Shown: positions 14,523 through 28,703 of the stretch, in pieces
Position numbering within the stretch: the first letter of the stretch is position 1
How the letters are laid out: each line of letters begins with the position of its first letter
Origin: Phylloscopus collybita
Taxonomy: Eukaryota; Chordata; Aves; Passeriformes; Phylloscopidae
Direction of reading: 5' to 3'
Length of the DNA: 64,000 nucleotides
Assembly (NCBI GenBank): GCA_027886175.1
Contig: JAJNNQ010000024.1
Coordinates: 4,386,001-4,450,000, forward strand
Position numbers and translations under genes: made by a program
Notes under the pieces: generated by a model
The model's database searches: none
What the model was told of the DNA's origin: nothing
The model's input: the letters and a program-made list of their open reading frames with translations, nothing else

Positions 14523-16045
14523 ACATCCTTCCAAGGCTGCTATGTAAGATTATAATATTTTTTGGCAGACCTCAATGGGATCCCAAAGGAGTTGTCTTTG
14601 CATAGGTTACTTGGTACCATCTTGCCTCATCAGGATGACTGTGCTCCTGTGCAGGAATCCTGCTGCTGCTGCCAGTCCCCAGACACTGCAAGTCCCTGCT
14701 CTTAGCTGAGCACCACCCTGTGGAAGGCAAAGGTTTGCTTTTAACTGCAGTGTAACAGTAGGAATTACTCTGGTGGGACTGTGGCACACACAGAAATAGT
14801 TTGAAGTAGTGAGTTAAGATCTGGGACTGTGGGCAGGAAGCAAGTTAACAAGAGTTAAGAGTTAACAAGAGCTGTGCCCAGCCTGCCCCCGGTGTGAGAA
14901 TGGCAGTAACTGGTTTTTAAAGTGTCTGATGGGGTTCCTGTCCACTGCTGGGGAGATGAGGCACCTACCCATGAGTGCCAGCTTCCTCTGGATCCATTCC
15001 CTGCTCTCAGAGGATGCCTGGGGTTGGAGACTCTGCATGTGCCCTCTTCAAGCCTCTGTCTTCTGTTGTGGTGACCTGGACAGAGCTTGCTGATGGACAA
15101 GGAGCCAAAGGAAGGAGTGTCTTGGAAAAAAAGAGTTTCTGCCTTTTGGGCTGTACCAGTCTGAGGTGTGATGACTTTTAATTAGTAGCTGTGGGTTTAA
15201 AAGTAACAGAAATCCCAAACTGAGCTATTCAGTGCAGGGTGTGGTGGTTGCTGTTGGCTTGGGCTGTTTGTAGTGGCCCCTGAAGATGAAAATATGGATG
15301 TGACAAAATTTAAACATTTGGAAACGTTAATTTTCAAATTCTCTCTTCAGCTTTTATCCAGATGTGATCCCAAGTTCATCTAAAATGTTTTCTGGTTTAT
15401 TTAACCTCCCTTAAATTTAGTTATAGAAAAAAACAAGCTATAAAAGACCACAACAAAGACAAACCCTTAGGAGGAAGGTCCCAGGAGAGGAACGGAACAA
15501 AAATAAAATTAAACTCTCTCCATGTTTTGTCAAACCTTACACTTCTGTGAGTACTCACTTCCACAGTCATTTGAGTTCTGAGAATGCATACAGAAAAGCA
15601 TGCAAATTTGCATTTAGATGTGCAGAAATTAAAAAGAAGCTTAATGGTTGAATTTAATTATAAAACTTAATCTCATCCCTGCTTTTTTTCTTCCACGCCA
15701 CTCCAGGTAGGAACTCCAAATACGGATTTGGCAGAGAAATACAGTTTGGAAATTTGCATTTTACTTTTTCATTCCCAAAATTATGATGTTGATGAAGTCA
15801 ACACAAGTTTGTCATAAGATTTTGGCTGTAAAAAAGGTGGTATTTTGTACTTTATTCCTGATGTGGCTTTCAAAGCAACATCCATCATTCATTGTAATCC
15901 AATTTAATTTCAAATTAGAAGAATATATTGTACTGTAATCAGTCTAAAGGATGCTACCTTTAGAGATTTACAAGCTCTGCCTTTCTTTTAGGTTGGATTT
16001 CAGCTTTTTGTCTCTCTGGCTCCTACCATTTTCATATTAACAAAT

Positions 16046-16079
16046 TTGAGTTTTGAACTCAAAATTGAGTTTTGAACTC
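16046..16079. repeat. 19-bp tandem duplication, about 1.8 copies
   Basis: The 15-base string TTGAGTTTTGAACTC occurs at 16046-16060 and again at 16065-16079, separated by AAAA. The unit is therefore 19 bases. It also contains a small internal palindrome (GAGTTTTGAACTC with its complement). It appears to be a local slippage duplication. Confidence 0.9.
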
Positions 16080-18477
16080 TACATGTATGTGTTTTTGCTA
16101 TTTCTCAGGTTAACTCTCTGAACATTCCTCAGTGTTTTTATTTACAAATGTTTCATAGGATTGGAAACTAACTACTTGGAGATCTGTAGTGCTGGTGCTC
16201 TTGGAGATGTTTGCATCTTAGGAGATAATTGATGAATCTGTTTGTGACATTTAATCCTGAAAGTGATTGCATTTTTTACCCTCGCAGAGAGTCACAAGTG
16301 TCAAGTCTGTCTTTGGTGTAAGACTCAGAACTTGCCAGTATTCAGTCCCTACAAAGAGGCAATGTTACACCTCTGAGCAAATCTTAACTGTGCAAGGACA
16401 GAGGAGGTGGAAAAAGTGAATGCACTCTCAAATAATTTCTGAAGTAAGAATTAAAAGAGGATTATGAATCTCAGAAAGCTACAGGTGGTGTTTTTGAAAA
16501 GACATGGGGCTGACCAAGGCACCAAAGTTACTGACAAACTGGGCATGAAAACTTTGAAACATGGTCTGTAACTCTCCCCTCCTTGGAAACCAGCCCCATA
16601 AATGCAAGCAGTACACTCATATGTACGTGTCAGTAGATAATTATGCATAAGTACATACTTACATGTATGTGTTTACATGCACTGCATACTATGAGCAGTC
16701 ATTTTGTTGTTAATTCCTCGTACTGTTAAAAGATTTTTTTTTTAAAGCTAACAATTTTCAGAATATCAATCTAATTTCAGACACAGCTGGGGTTTTTGCC
16801 CCGTATGGATTTGATTGGACGCATTTGTAATTTTTAATGAGAATTGCCGTTTTCAAACTACCATTGAAGAAGCTGTTGTAAACATGCAGAACATGCTTAT
16901 ACATTTTTAGTGAGATCTTTATTCACTCAGAACAATACTATCCACACTTAAGAGCAGAAAAGTAGATGCACTGGCATAAAACCAAAGCTCTGTTGCTAAT
17001 TCTGTGAATGAATGCAATCTTGAATGTCTGTTTTGTTTATTGCAAATGAAGGATCACTGTTCACTTAGGATTTCAGTATTCAATGTATCGACCAAGGTGC
17101 AGTAAATCATAAAATACCTTTCCTGTGCTGGAACACACCTGCACAGTGCACAGCTCCTATATACTGTTTAATGAGCTTCAAGGCTCATTAAGGTCAAAGC
17201 AGTTGCCTTCAGTAGTGTGTCAGCTGACAGTAATTCCCATAGGTTATGGTATTTTGATATATAAAACAGGACAGTCACTTGAAAGCCTTGAAAAGGAATG
17301 TAGCTTGTTCATGTAGGTGGTTTTGTTGGTTTTTTTTCTCATTAGAAACTACTGGTACCTTTCAAAGATGAGTTAAGAAACTATAATAAAATTTGTTTAC
17401 TGTGTGCTTACAAGAGGTAAGTAATTTCACTGGGAACAGAAAACCATTCAGTTCCAGTGAGCCAAAGTGCTCAGCTCTGACTCCTTTATTTAGTTATCAG
17501 TAGGTGAAAGGAAATAAGATCTGGAGGATTTTTTGTTTTCATTTGTTGTACCACTCTCAGTGGGAATTTATGAGCCACATTAAATACCACTGTAAAAAGT
17601 AACTACTCTGCATAAAGGCATATAAAACTTCTGGGCTGAAAATTCGAAGCACTTGGCTTCACCAGGCTTTTGTAAAGCTTCATAATTAAATCTTGACATA
17701 TTACACAGCAGGATGGGTTATGTCCATAAGTATAATTAAATGAATTCTTGACTCCAGTAAAAAAACCAAAAAAGCAGCCACCTGTTGGACTTGGTTATTT
17801 AAAAGCAGTCAGTTGTTCAGGCAGAGTTCAGGTGCATATTTCAAAGCTCACGTGGAAGGAGCTTGGAGAGGAGGAGACTCATCCTGTGCCTTCAGCTGCT
17901 GTAGATCATTCATTGTTTCTGTCTCATTTCCCCTGCTGTGGTGTGTGTTGCCCTGAGCTGGCTGTGTCAACTGAAGGGCAAAGAGTTACGACCCTGGAAG
18001 AGATGGAAAATTCTCAGCAGCGCTGCTGGATTGTGATGAAATCATGTTTGTTTTTCAGAATTGGGAATGCCCGTCTGCTAAAGATCTGAGATACAGTTGC
18101 ACTGCTCTTTAAGGGATGGAGGTTTTTCTGACTGCTTCCTGAGGAATTGCCCTACCTTGTGTTTGCATCTAACTGGCCAGACCTGTGTTTCTTAATGACC
18201 ATCATCAATGTAAAATTTATCAAATGAGAAAGAGACATTAAAATTTCAGAGACACTATTCATGCTCATGTTCCATGAAAATAAATGGTAACACAGAAAAC
18301 AAATTCTATTAATTTAGCAAGGACTTGATCCTAAATGATTATAGCCTGGAATTCTGATGTCCAGTCTTCAAAACACAAGGTTGGGGAAGACAAAGATTCT
18401 TTTTCTTCTTTTACTGGTGTGAAGAGAGCAGGTGGGGACTTCTTGGGGGCAAATATCAGCATTATGGATATGTTGAG

Positions 18478-18620
18478 TCACCACCCCTGGAGGTGTTTAA
18501 AAGATCTGTGGATGTGGTACTTAGGGATGTGTTTTAGTGATGAACACGGCGGTGATGGGGTGATGAGTGGACTTGATGAACTTAGAGGTGTTTTCCAAAC
18601 GAAATGATTCTGTGTTCTGC
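18478..18620 (+). mobile_element. CR1 LINE 3' end
   Basis: The segment runs from 'gtcaccacccctggaggtgt' through 'acttagggatgtgttttagt' and 'ggacttgatgaacttagagg' to 'ccaaacgaaatgattctgtg'. That is the terminal part and the short 3' direct-repeat tail characteristic of avian CR1. Strand is plus because the tail lies at the right end. It is a 5'-truncated, non-coding copy. Confidence 0.9.
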
Positions 18621-19628
18621 CTGCTTCTCTGGGTAATACTGCACATCTGGGGGGGTTTAGGAGACATTAATAATGGAAGAGTTCACAGATAAAAAAAGGA
18701 GTTTTTTTCCATATTGCTCAATTACTCTTTATATAAGGAATCTGGCAAAGGGTAGATCCAGTGAAATATGAAAGGGGGGGTGAGTTCTAGCCTAGGATGA
18801 TTTTTGCTTTTGTATTTAAACGTGCAGTACTGATGTGTCATCATCTCTCCTTTGCTCTCCTGAGGGAACCTCTGGCCTGATTGCTGTTGTATCAAGATTT
18901 TGGTATTCACTTCAGCTAGAAGAAGGAAGTCCAAAAAATGCACATCTCACGTGCTGATTCTGCTCACTTTGATACTAATCCTAATATTTCTCCTGTACAT
19001 GATATCAGAGTTGTTGTAAATCGGATTCTGTAATTACAGAAGGAAGTTTCTGAAGCGAGGTAGACATATGTGTTAAACTTAATCTACTTTCATATTTTTA
19101 CAATAGAAATGTTAACTTGGGAACAAGACTGACCTCGTTATTCACCTAAATTAATCCCTGGTGAAATCAACCAGAGGAATTTTCACTGACCATGTAGGAA
19201 TTGTGATTTGCCCTAAATCAAAAGGATAACTACAGTAAGAAGTTTTTCACTGTTGCCTGTTTGCTTACAAGAATGAAAGCTAGATTATCTTCAGTCATCC
19301 ACAAGCCCTTGGGAATCTCACTTGTGCACTTTCCTTGTCTATCAGATTTTCGAAACTTTGCAGTGGGAAACTTTTAGTTCCTTGCATTCCTTTTTAGTCT
19401 TGCTCTTTCAGGATAGGAGCTTCTTGCCCAATTCTGAGTTCTCCCTTTCGTTATAAGGGGGGTATTGGGAGGGGAGGATGATTCACAGTTTGTGGTTTCT
19501 GTTTTTCCCCTTGAGCAGAATGTTGCAGGAATATTGCGGCACGGTGCTCGTCTGTCTGAAAAACGTGTTAGATTGGTGTGACTCTGATAAATCTAGGTCA
19601 GACATCACAGTCTTTACTCAGTACCTAC

Positions 19629-19670
19629 TCAGGCAAAACTCCTGTTGAGGCCAATGGGAGTTTTGCCTGA
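19629..19670. repeat. Short inverted repeat: 19-bp stem with 4-base loop
   Basis: The arm TCAGGCAAAACTCCTGTTG at 19629-19647 pairs with CAATGGGAGTTTTGCCTGA at 19652-19670 around the loop AGGC. All 19 positions pair if two G-T wobbles are allowed; the outer 14 are perfect. From memory, similar strings ending in 'gggagttttgcctga' are dispersed in reptile and bird genomes, so this is probably a remnant of an old amniote repeat family rather than a unique gene. Transcribed with EPHA6, it would fold into a tight hairpin. Confidence 0.8.
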
Positions 19671-22600
19671 CTAAGCACTGTGGGATTTTGCCCTTAGTAT
19701 CCATAATATTTGATCTGCTCCTTGCGCTTTTGGAAGTGCTCTAGAGGCAAATCTTGTATCTTGTCCTTGACTGCCCCACTGTGGCTGTATCCTCATCAGC
19801 CTAAAGGGTTGCAGATTTGTGTGCCTCCTAATATTAAGCATCTCTTCACTGATGGAATATTAAATAAAAACCACCCTGCACTGTTGTATTCCCTTTGGTA
19901 TCTCTTTTCCCTGTGAAACTTTACTTGTTTTTTGACACTGACTTATGGCCTTTGGCCATAGGAAACTTCGCCCCTTTACCCTGAAAGGGATAAAACCCCC
20001 TGTTTTTTTCGGGGTCGCTTTCTTTGGCTTCGGGATACTTTCAGGAAATAAACCTTAGAACTACATTTCGGGGTAAGAGCTTCTTTTAGTTTTATGTTTT
20101 TATCTTGGAGTTTTTCCCACTTTAACTTCTCTAAATCTGAGCTAGCAACGGGTCTTTGGGGAGCTGAGAGAAAAGAGTTAACTTCACTGCACAACTTCAT
20201 ATTTATTATATTTAGCGTAATTCCAAAATCTGCGTACGTGCAGGAACTGTGTGTATTAGTGCATGAAAAGGAATTTATATTTTTGTATTCTGGACTCCTT
20301 GTTCCACTTTTTTTCTGCTCTAGAGCTGCAGAATTTTGTTTTCAATTGTGAGAGCTTGGGGGTGGGGGGGAAAGAATCTTTACTGTTAAGAAATCTCATG
20401 GCTTTCTGTTGTCTCCTATAAAGATATATCACAGGAGACATATCACTGTCTGTCCCATAGAGGCTTTTGGTTCACAGTTCAAATGTCAGAAACTCATTCA
20501 GTGAGGACCAGGGTCAGTTTTGTGGAGTAATAGATGAGGCAAACTGAGTCATTAATAAACTCAAGTTCACTACTGTCTCAAAATGGTTTTGTTTGCAAGG
20601 AAGGCATTAGATGAACATGCATACCTGCCCTGACAGAGAAATGTGTGATGTTTGGCTATCAAGAAGGATGTATAAAGACTTGAACCCACATGGAAGATTT
20701 TCTTTTCTTAGTAATGTGACCATGCTAAATGTTATGATTTTTCATTGTTTTCCTAAAATTAGCTGAACTGCATTTTGAGATGAGACTTGTCATCCTCCCC
20801 CGTAACACCACATCACTGACTGTGCTTTTATTTCTACACTAATTTCTGTCTGCCTCTGTTTTCACTTTCAGTGCATTACCTATTAGTGCTTCCTCTGTTT
20901 CCTTGTTTCATTGTGTTTTGTTTTATATCAGACCCTCTGGAGCTGGAACTATCCCTTTTTTTTCCATCAGGCACTTTGCTTTTCATTTAAATTCCCTCTT
21001 GAAGATCCACATCTGAGGGTTTACTACAAACCCTTTTGAATAAAAATGCAGTCACCCTGCTCTTTATTTAGAAATAAAAGCTCTAGGGTAAATCTCATCA
21101 TAAATGTGTTGCACATCTACTTAGAAGCTTGCTTATCCTTACTCAGGCTGAATAACTCCCAAATCTTCTGAGCTTTTCCTGAAATAAATACTCCTGGACG
21201 TGGATAAGGTGTTATCCAGCATGAACAATTACCTTGAGAGTGTCAGCTCTTTCTCCCACTGTACCTGTCACAGCCTCTACCAAAGAACACTTGGTAAAGA
21301 ACCAGTTGTAGCCTAAGAAAAACATTCTAGAACCATTTCTTCAAAATGAGGAAGCTGGGACAATTATGAAATATTTGCCTCTCTTTACACAGCCTCCCTT
21401 AAATTCATCATTATAACACACAACAGTGAACTCCAAGAAAATATTAATTTCATGCCCAAATCCTGCAAGTCAGCCACCACACTTAGCCATTCCTCTTATT
21501 TCAGCATCTTTAGCAATTCCATGATTATAGAGTAATTTATTTTACTTCTAAACACAGTACTGATACATTCCCAGAATTACAAGAGCAGTACTACTGATTA
21601 AATATGTAGGCAGACACACTGTTCATAGTCATTTTTTCCTGGAGAACCATGGAATGTCCATCAGCCTGGCACTGGTTTTATTCTGTATCACTGAATAAGC
21701 CTTGCACAATCATTGCAGTGTCACTTTTGTATTATGCTTAAGTATTTAAACACATTTCTTTGAATTGATCACTGAACTTTTCAGCAAATTACTAATGAAA
21801 TTGTTGGCTTTGTGAAAACACCTAATGTGAAGAGACTCTCTCCAGCCTTTTCTCTAACAAGCTAGAATAATTAATTCAAGTTGCCAGATAATGTATTCAA
21901 CAACATCTTTAAGTAAATGTTCTTGATATAAAGTTTAATTTGGTCTTTGTTCCCTTGGTCTGATTTTTGATAGAATTTTCTCAGAAACAGCTTTCTGACT
22001 AATCTTCTCCTAATAAGTTTAGCATAGTTCATTACAGGAGTAAAGTAATTCAAATGTGTTTTAAAAGTAAACAGCTCCTGTGCTGGGGCTGTGGTTTACT
22101 CAGGATACTTTTCATATGTGCAGATGCTGATTAGGGATGAGAATGTATTCCCAGGAGTTGAGAGAGAGCATGTGTGTATCTGTTTTGAGCAACAATGATA
22201 CACTTGTATTGCTCTGAATTGAAAGAATATATCATATACTGGTCTAGATTTACTCAGTGAACATTTGGAGTTGTAAAAAGGGGAGGAAGTCAATAGAGCA
22301 CCTTACAAATCATTCAGGGAAGTCAAGGATCCCTATTCCAGCATCTCTGATTAACACTGTGTAATTACACACATTTCATTCTGTCTTTTATTAATTTTGG
22401 GTGCTCAACGGTGTAGCCTTATTTTTTTTTTCAGAATTTCCAGTTTAATATGGCATATAAAAAGTATTCCTGTAGCCAGCTCTTCTGGTTAAGAATGGAA
22501 GCAGGAGTGCCACAGTCTCTCTTGGCTTTTGGATCAGAGATAGGCATTGAATTGCCCAGTTAAACTGGGGCTTCATTCCATATGCTAATTGGAATAGCTC

Positions 22601-25600
22601 TTGGCTTTCTCGTGTACTTGTCCTAGAGAAAGTCAACAGCATTTCTGCTCATGTTTTTGTAGTGAGTCTGGCCTTGTGGATTTGCCTGTCTGCTTCTCAA
22701 GGTTTCACCTCTGCACCTTGTTCCTTTGTGATGGAGACAGGCTGATGCTGGGTATTTCCACTAAAACATGAAGGCATGCTTTGCACCATATAAATGGATT
22801 ATTTTTTGTGAGCAATAACTTTCCTGGACTAGGCCTTTTTTATTTTTTTTAATTTTATTTTTTTTTCCCTAATCAGAAAGATTGAAAAACTTTCTGGGAT
22901 TCCTTTAGTCTCTTGATCAAATTCTCTGGTTTTTTTCATGGTACAGCAATGTCACAATAAAAGCAGGCATAGAAAAAAGAGAGCAAATAGAAAGATACAC
23001 CTAACATCTGTGACTAACAAAAGGAACATATTTCATTACATAGTATTTCTTCTGAAATTTGCTTGGTTTATACAGTAAAAGGGAAAAAACCACACCACAA
23101 TACGCTGGAAATTATTCAATTAAATGAATTCACACTGTGTGTGCAGGCTTTCTTTTCAGTCTTTTGTAAATGGGAGCTGCCAAAAGTTCATGAAACTGTC
23201 ATGCTCATAAATTGTTTAGCAGATCTGCTGCACTCTTCCTGAAAGAAATATGCTGGGATTCATAGCTTCAGTAATTTGTTGAGGTTTTAATATGTTTTTT
23301 TCTTTCCAATTGCATACAGAACATTTGGCCTCCATCAGAAATAGAACCATAAGTAACATCTGCTTCTTAATTAGGAGAGAACAGTGAGGGGGCTCATATA
23401 TATGTTTTTGGCAGCAACTAACTCCACAGAATAGTAATATTCCATTGGTATGTGTAGGTGACAGAATCATCTACAGGGTCATTCTGACATGCAGAAGATA
23501 CCAGGTTTCATGGTTAAATATTTTAACTTCAGAGGGCTTTAAGTCCCTATTGGAACTTGAGGAGAAAAGGCTTGTGACAGGACCCTGAGTCAGACAGAGC
23601 TTTGGGCAAAAACCTGCAGATCTTGCTTGAGGTTAGGCTTAGTCAGGGACTTTATGAATTGTGCCAGCCCCTTCTCATCTCTAGGAAGTTCTTGCTCTCC
23701 TCTCTGAGGTTTGGCTGCCAGATCATCACAAACTTCTCGAGGCTGTCTCTTGCCTGCCACATCTTCCGTGTCTCTCCCTGAGCAGAGTCCCTGAGCAGTG
23801 GCAGCCCAAGCAAAGGGGCCTCAGAAATAAAACTGGAGGAAACCTGGAGCCTCCCCCATGGCTTTTACGTAGAAACCCAAAGAAAAAGGAAGATATCCAT
23901 CTGACAGGATTGCTGCCTTTTTCCTGTTCTAAAAAGACCTATTATTGCTTCATGAGTGACATAACAAGTAGCAAAAAGTATTTGTGTTAGTCAGCTGTAC
24001 ATCATGGAATGTTCTTTGCTAATCTGTGCAGTAAAATAGAAATATCTAAAGCTCATACAAAATATTAAGTAAAGATTGATATGGCATGCCAAAGACTCAT
24101 CCAAATAGACATGACTACCTCAGGCTCTGCAAGTTCTGTCCAGAAGGTCTGTTCCATTAAGAGAAATAGCAACATTGCACGCTTCAATTTGTGTGCAAAT
24201 TTAATTACAGCAGACGCACAGGCTGGGCCCCACAAACTGCTGGCATCTCACTTGTCAGAACGAGTGATTTTACTCTGACTTATCTTTGTTTGGGAAGCAT
24301 CAACTGCTGGAGTCATCATAGTACTGAAACACTGGTGCTTTCCACAAAAAAACTTAAAAACAATTCTCTTAAAAATTCCCCCCTCACTTGTTCAAAATAC
24401 AGTGAACCTTTTCCAGCTGGGCCATAATTTCTTTTTTCACGGGAGATGAGGCTGGGACAGGCGTTGATGAGGAACCTACCTCCCTACACCCAAGACCTTA
24501 CCCTAGCGTTAGAGAGATGTGTGTTTTGAGAGCTCTTTTGTGGGGGGAAGCTATTTTTCATAGTTACCATGCACACAGCTCTTGCTGCTGGCTGTGCAGC
24601 ACCAGTTTTATAGCCCCTGTGAGTGGCACCTCCCAGCTGCTCAGCGTTCCTGCAGGTTTCAGTGGCATCACACACTTGCATTTGCAGTTGCTGTGTTGCT
24701 GACGTCTCTGTGGACCGAGCTGTTCAGTGCTCATGAGCGATTCCTTCGTGTAGGCACATGTGTTGTTTTCTTTATGTCAGAGTCCTTCCAAATACCAATT
24801 CCCCATTTTCTGTCTTATTAAGTTTTTATAGGCCAGTATCTTTTCAGGAGCGCAGCAGAAGTTGGTGAGACCCTGTGAGGATTCTGGGAGGGTTATTCAC
24901 GCACTTCTGAGCCATCACAACCATCTCATTTCTACTCAGCTACTAAATATAATTTCACAGGTTTTCCTGCTTCTAAGTGCATCTACCTGCCTTGTGAGAA
25001 AATATGCATCTTGTCACAACAGGGAAAAGCATAAACAAATCTTCAAACAAGAAAGTCTTCTGGGATGGGGCATGAAAATCACATGGATTTTTTTTTCCCT
25101 TTTCCCTGATTTTGCCTCTTTCACTTTTGCTTTCTGCTTTGTGTCAGCTTATCAAAAGTACAGAGTAGGTGAGGAGACTTAGCTGATCTTGCTGCTTACT
25201 TATCCAGGGTCATGACAGTGTGGATAAAGCAAACTACAATATTTATCCTAGAAATGGACCAAATGCTGTGCGTTCATTGGAACATCTGTGAGTTTGGCTT
25301 GATGACAAGTCCCAGAGCAACACAATAAACCCAAGGTTTTGCTCCTGCAGCTTCATAGTGCTGATGTGTGTTTAATCAAATTAATGGTAAGAGGAGTAAG
25401 ACTTAACAGAAAATAAATAAATAAATAAACCCCCAAAACCCACCACTCAAAACAAATGCAATCCTAAAATAAGAACCTGAATTTCCATTATGAAAGCTCT
25501 CATGCAAGTTGAATAACAGATCAAGAGAAATTATCAGCTTGCTCTCTGATCTTTTGGGCTAAACTGAATAAAGAAAATAGAACAGATTATGTGATCTTAG

Positions 25601-26320
25601 AGCTTGAATACCGTTCTGCTGGTTTTGTGTTTACAAAATCAGAGGTAGGAGATCAACGCAGCTGTACTTTGGGACATGCAACACAGTGTTGCACTGAGGA
25701 AAGGTTTGATTTATTGTAGTGAATATGATTCATTATTTAACAGCCTAGAGATTTATATATGTCTTTGTGACTTAATAACTTCAGCAACATTTCTCCATTG
25801 CATGTGGAATATAATGCAGGACTGGTAAGCATTATACAGATTGCTCCAAGGTGGAATTGTTAGAGGTAATACCTTTTTTTTTTGAGTCACATAGTCCATC
25901 CTTTCCTGGTTAGGTGCATACTGAGAATAATTGTGATTTTTCCATACCAAATTAGGACTGGTTCTGCTTTGCCTATAACTATTTCATTCTTTAAAATCTG
26001 TGTGTGGATTTTTTTTACTGAAGTGAACACGCTGCAAAGGAGGAAATTCTCCACATAAGCATTCATAGTAGTTAACCATTATTTTGTTCTATTTTTATGA
26101 GTACAAAATCTGTCATAAGTCACATGTGAGATGAAGGCACAGCCCAGGAATTCAGCAACTACATAAGGTGAAACTTTATTTCAGAGATTCTTGCTCTTCT
26201 ACCTTGCAGCTTTACCCATATAAATCATTTACAGCCTGGTTTCGGTAACAATGAGCATCCAGAAATCCAGAAATTGCCAGTGAGAGTTGCAGGTATTCAG
26301 AATATTTGATGGTGCTCAAC

Positions 26321-26420
26321 TTCTGTCTCTGGTTTTTCCACTGTAAAATGGAGACAGCATCTTCTTCAGAGGGTTGCCATGAGAGTATTTAGATGGGAGT
26401 TGTAAAAGATGCTGAGGAGC
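26321..26420 (+). repeat. MIR-like (CORE-SINE) fragment
   Basis: The order 'tttttccactgtaaaatgga', then a 'cttcagagggttgccatgag' block, then 'agttgtaaaagatgctgagg' follows the MIR core and 3' part on the plus strand. Divergence is high, as expected for an element that stopped moving before amniotes radiated. Identification is from remembered consensus. Confidence 0.5.
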
Positions 26421-28335
26421 AAAATGGCTGAGCAGTGTTACTGCACCATTTTCATGTTGAATCATTTCAGCAAAATCACCTCTTGTTTTTGGAAATGCAT
26501 ATAAAATATGAAGCATAAAAAACAACTCTGCAGATTTGGTTACAGTGCTTGGAAAAATCATTATTGGTCAGCATACATCCAAAGAAACCTTTATAGGCTT
26601 TTAGGGAGTTGTGAAGACAACTGAGCAACAATACAAAAACAAGATTGTTTGTCTGACTCAAGGTTTTTCTATGGTGCATTTGCTGTGATTATCATGAATC
26701 TAAAGAAGGCAGTTTCAACACTGAGCTTTTCAACCCTCAAATGCCAAAATAAAATTATTTAAGTATACTCATGCTTATTTTTGCTATACATTTTTAATGA
26801 AGCAGCAATTGCCTGTATTCCACTGCTGAGAATCTTATACAACTGAAAGATTTTGAAGCACTAAAAAAGATCAAATGTGCAATAAAATACCATGGCATTA
26901 GTCCATGGAAACACTGTTTATATTGCAAAAAGCAACACACATGAAAAGGAATTGGTCCATTGCTTCTATTAACTCTTGTGATTGGGGACAGAGGGCATTA
27001 CTTTGTTGTTTGGTTGGTTTTGTTGTTTTGTTTTTTTTTAAATTAGGCTGAGTTATGCCAAAAATGCAGCATCATCTGCCTTTCATTGGTTAGAAGAATA
27101 CAAGCCCCAGATAAATTGATGGTGTAGTCATGGGGAGATTCTCAGAGACTATTCCAGAAGGTGTGGAAGTTTAAGGATAGAGGACTGATCTGTATCAATT
27201 TCTCAGAGCACATTCTTAAGGCTGTAATTAGTCAGTTCTCTGGTACCTGGAATAAATCAAGTAGCGTTCTGGAAGTTGCTGATAAGGGATTGTGGCTCCT
27301 TTTCACTGTTGTTTTTGGTGGTGTTAAATCACTGGACACTGACTTTACCTGCAGGTTTTTCATCCTGATACAGCTGTTTCACTGGGTCAAAGTAGGATCC
27401 CCACCCTCTGAAAGATTCAAGTTCTTCCTTCAGTTCTTTCACTGGATTTTCACTGGTTGTTGGAAATTCCTGAGAATGATCACCAGACTGCTCCAGAAAT
27501 TTCCAGTCTACACCAAAACCAAGCAACTGAGGAATGCATTTGTTACAAAATACACCCTACTTTGTGAAAATAAGTATTGTCTTGATTAGCACTCTGGGTT
27601 GGTTTCTTTTCAAGTGATAGGGATTTTGAAGATAAGGTTGAACTTTAGCACTTTACACAAAAGACCTTAACAACAAGAAATCAAAATCATGCATTAGTGT
27701 TCCATAACTCTGTTGCTATCAAAACTGTTTGGCTTTAATTTCCTTAAGTTTACAAGGTCATAATCCAGAAATCAAGTGGGAGGGAATGAGTAGGTTGTTA
27801 ACTATCTAGAGACTGAGTAGAAAACTGCATTTTCCTAAAATGTCATTAAGTTCTGCAGAATGTTTTTGATTTATTCTGCCTTTCCCCCATGCTGTTACCT
27901 GAAAGAGTTTCCCTTCAGATGCTGCAGGCACAGCTGTGCTAGAGCTGCCTGTTGCAATGCATTTCTTTGTTTGTCCACCAGAGATTTGGAAATCCATTTC
28001 CTGCCTGTATATTCATATATGCATGTGTTCATTTTTCAGTCTATAAATGTAACTCAGATGATTGAAAAAGAAGAAACTGCCAGTGCATATGATGTTTTAG
28101 CACGAAAAGATGCTTCCTGCAGAAGTTGCACCCATACATTATGCAAGTTTCCTTGTAAGCATGACTGCCATGCACCTGTGCCTGAATGCTGAAAATTATT
28201 AAAATGGCTGTCTCTCAGCAAATTTGGGGGTTAAGAAGCTTTGTCATTTGACAACCTACCTCTGCTAAATTACCATTTCTAAATTAAAACTAATAATTTA
28301 AAATAAACACTCCTTGTTTTCCAAGATTCTGAGGT

Positions 28336-28338
<3 letters not shown>

Positions 28339-28375
<37 letters not shown>
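28339..28375. repeat. Poly-T tract, 37 bases
   Basis: An uninterrupted run of 37 T, followed by GTGAAATAAAC, with a second shorter T run near 28399-28412. It is a long mononucleotide tract in the large EPHA6 intron. CR1 elements do not end in poly-A, so it is not explained by the LINE family seen here. Confidence 0.95.
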
Positions 28376-28376
<1 letters not shown>

Positions 28377-28572
28377 TGAAATAAACATGCTGGATTTCTT
28401 TTTTTTTTTTTTAGAGATACTCTGAAAGTTCAATTTTCAGCTACTTTGATGAAGCTAAGTGGTGAACTTATGAAGGTAAATGCAAGAGTTCCAACTGCTT
28501 AGAGGGTGTCATTATAAGATAAAGCACAGCTGATCTGGCACCAGTGGCAAGTTTGATGTCAGACAATAGTGA

Positions 28573-28703
28573 GAGAATCACAGAATGGTTTGAGTTGGAA
28601 GGGACCTTAAAGATCTTGTAGTTTCAACCTCCCCTGCTATGGGCAGAGACACCTCCCACTATCCCAGGTTGTTCCAAGCCCCATCCAACCTGGCTTTGAT
28701 ATC
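28573..28703 (-). mobile_element. CR1 LINE 3' end, minus strand
   Basis: The plus strand reads the reverse complement of the CR1 terminus: 'agaatcacagaatggtttga', 'ttggaagggaccttaaagat', 'atgggcagagacacctccca', 'ccccatccaacctggctttg'. The short tail repeat is at the left end, so the element points left. It is well preserved relative to the other copies, suggesting a comparatively young insertion. It is truncated and non-coding. Confidence 0.93.

Noticed and set aside
14840..14871. Short direct repeat of AGTTAACAAGAG
   Set aside because: Local slippage-type duplication without further structure.
20409..20440. 8-bp inverted repeat TGTCTCCT/AGGAGACA with a 15-base loop
   Set aside because: Short stem with a long loop; expected by chance in 64 kb.
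27161..27589. 142-codon plus-strand open frame in the large intron
   Set aside because: No recognised domain, no splice signals in the right phase, and amino-acid use like translated AT-rich non-coding DNA.
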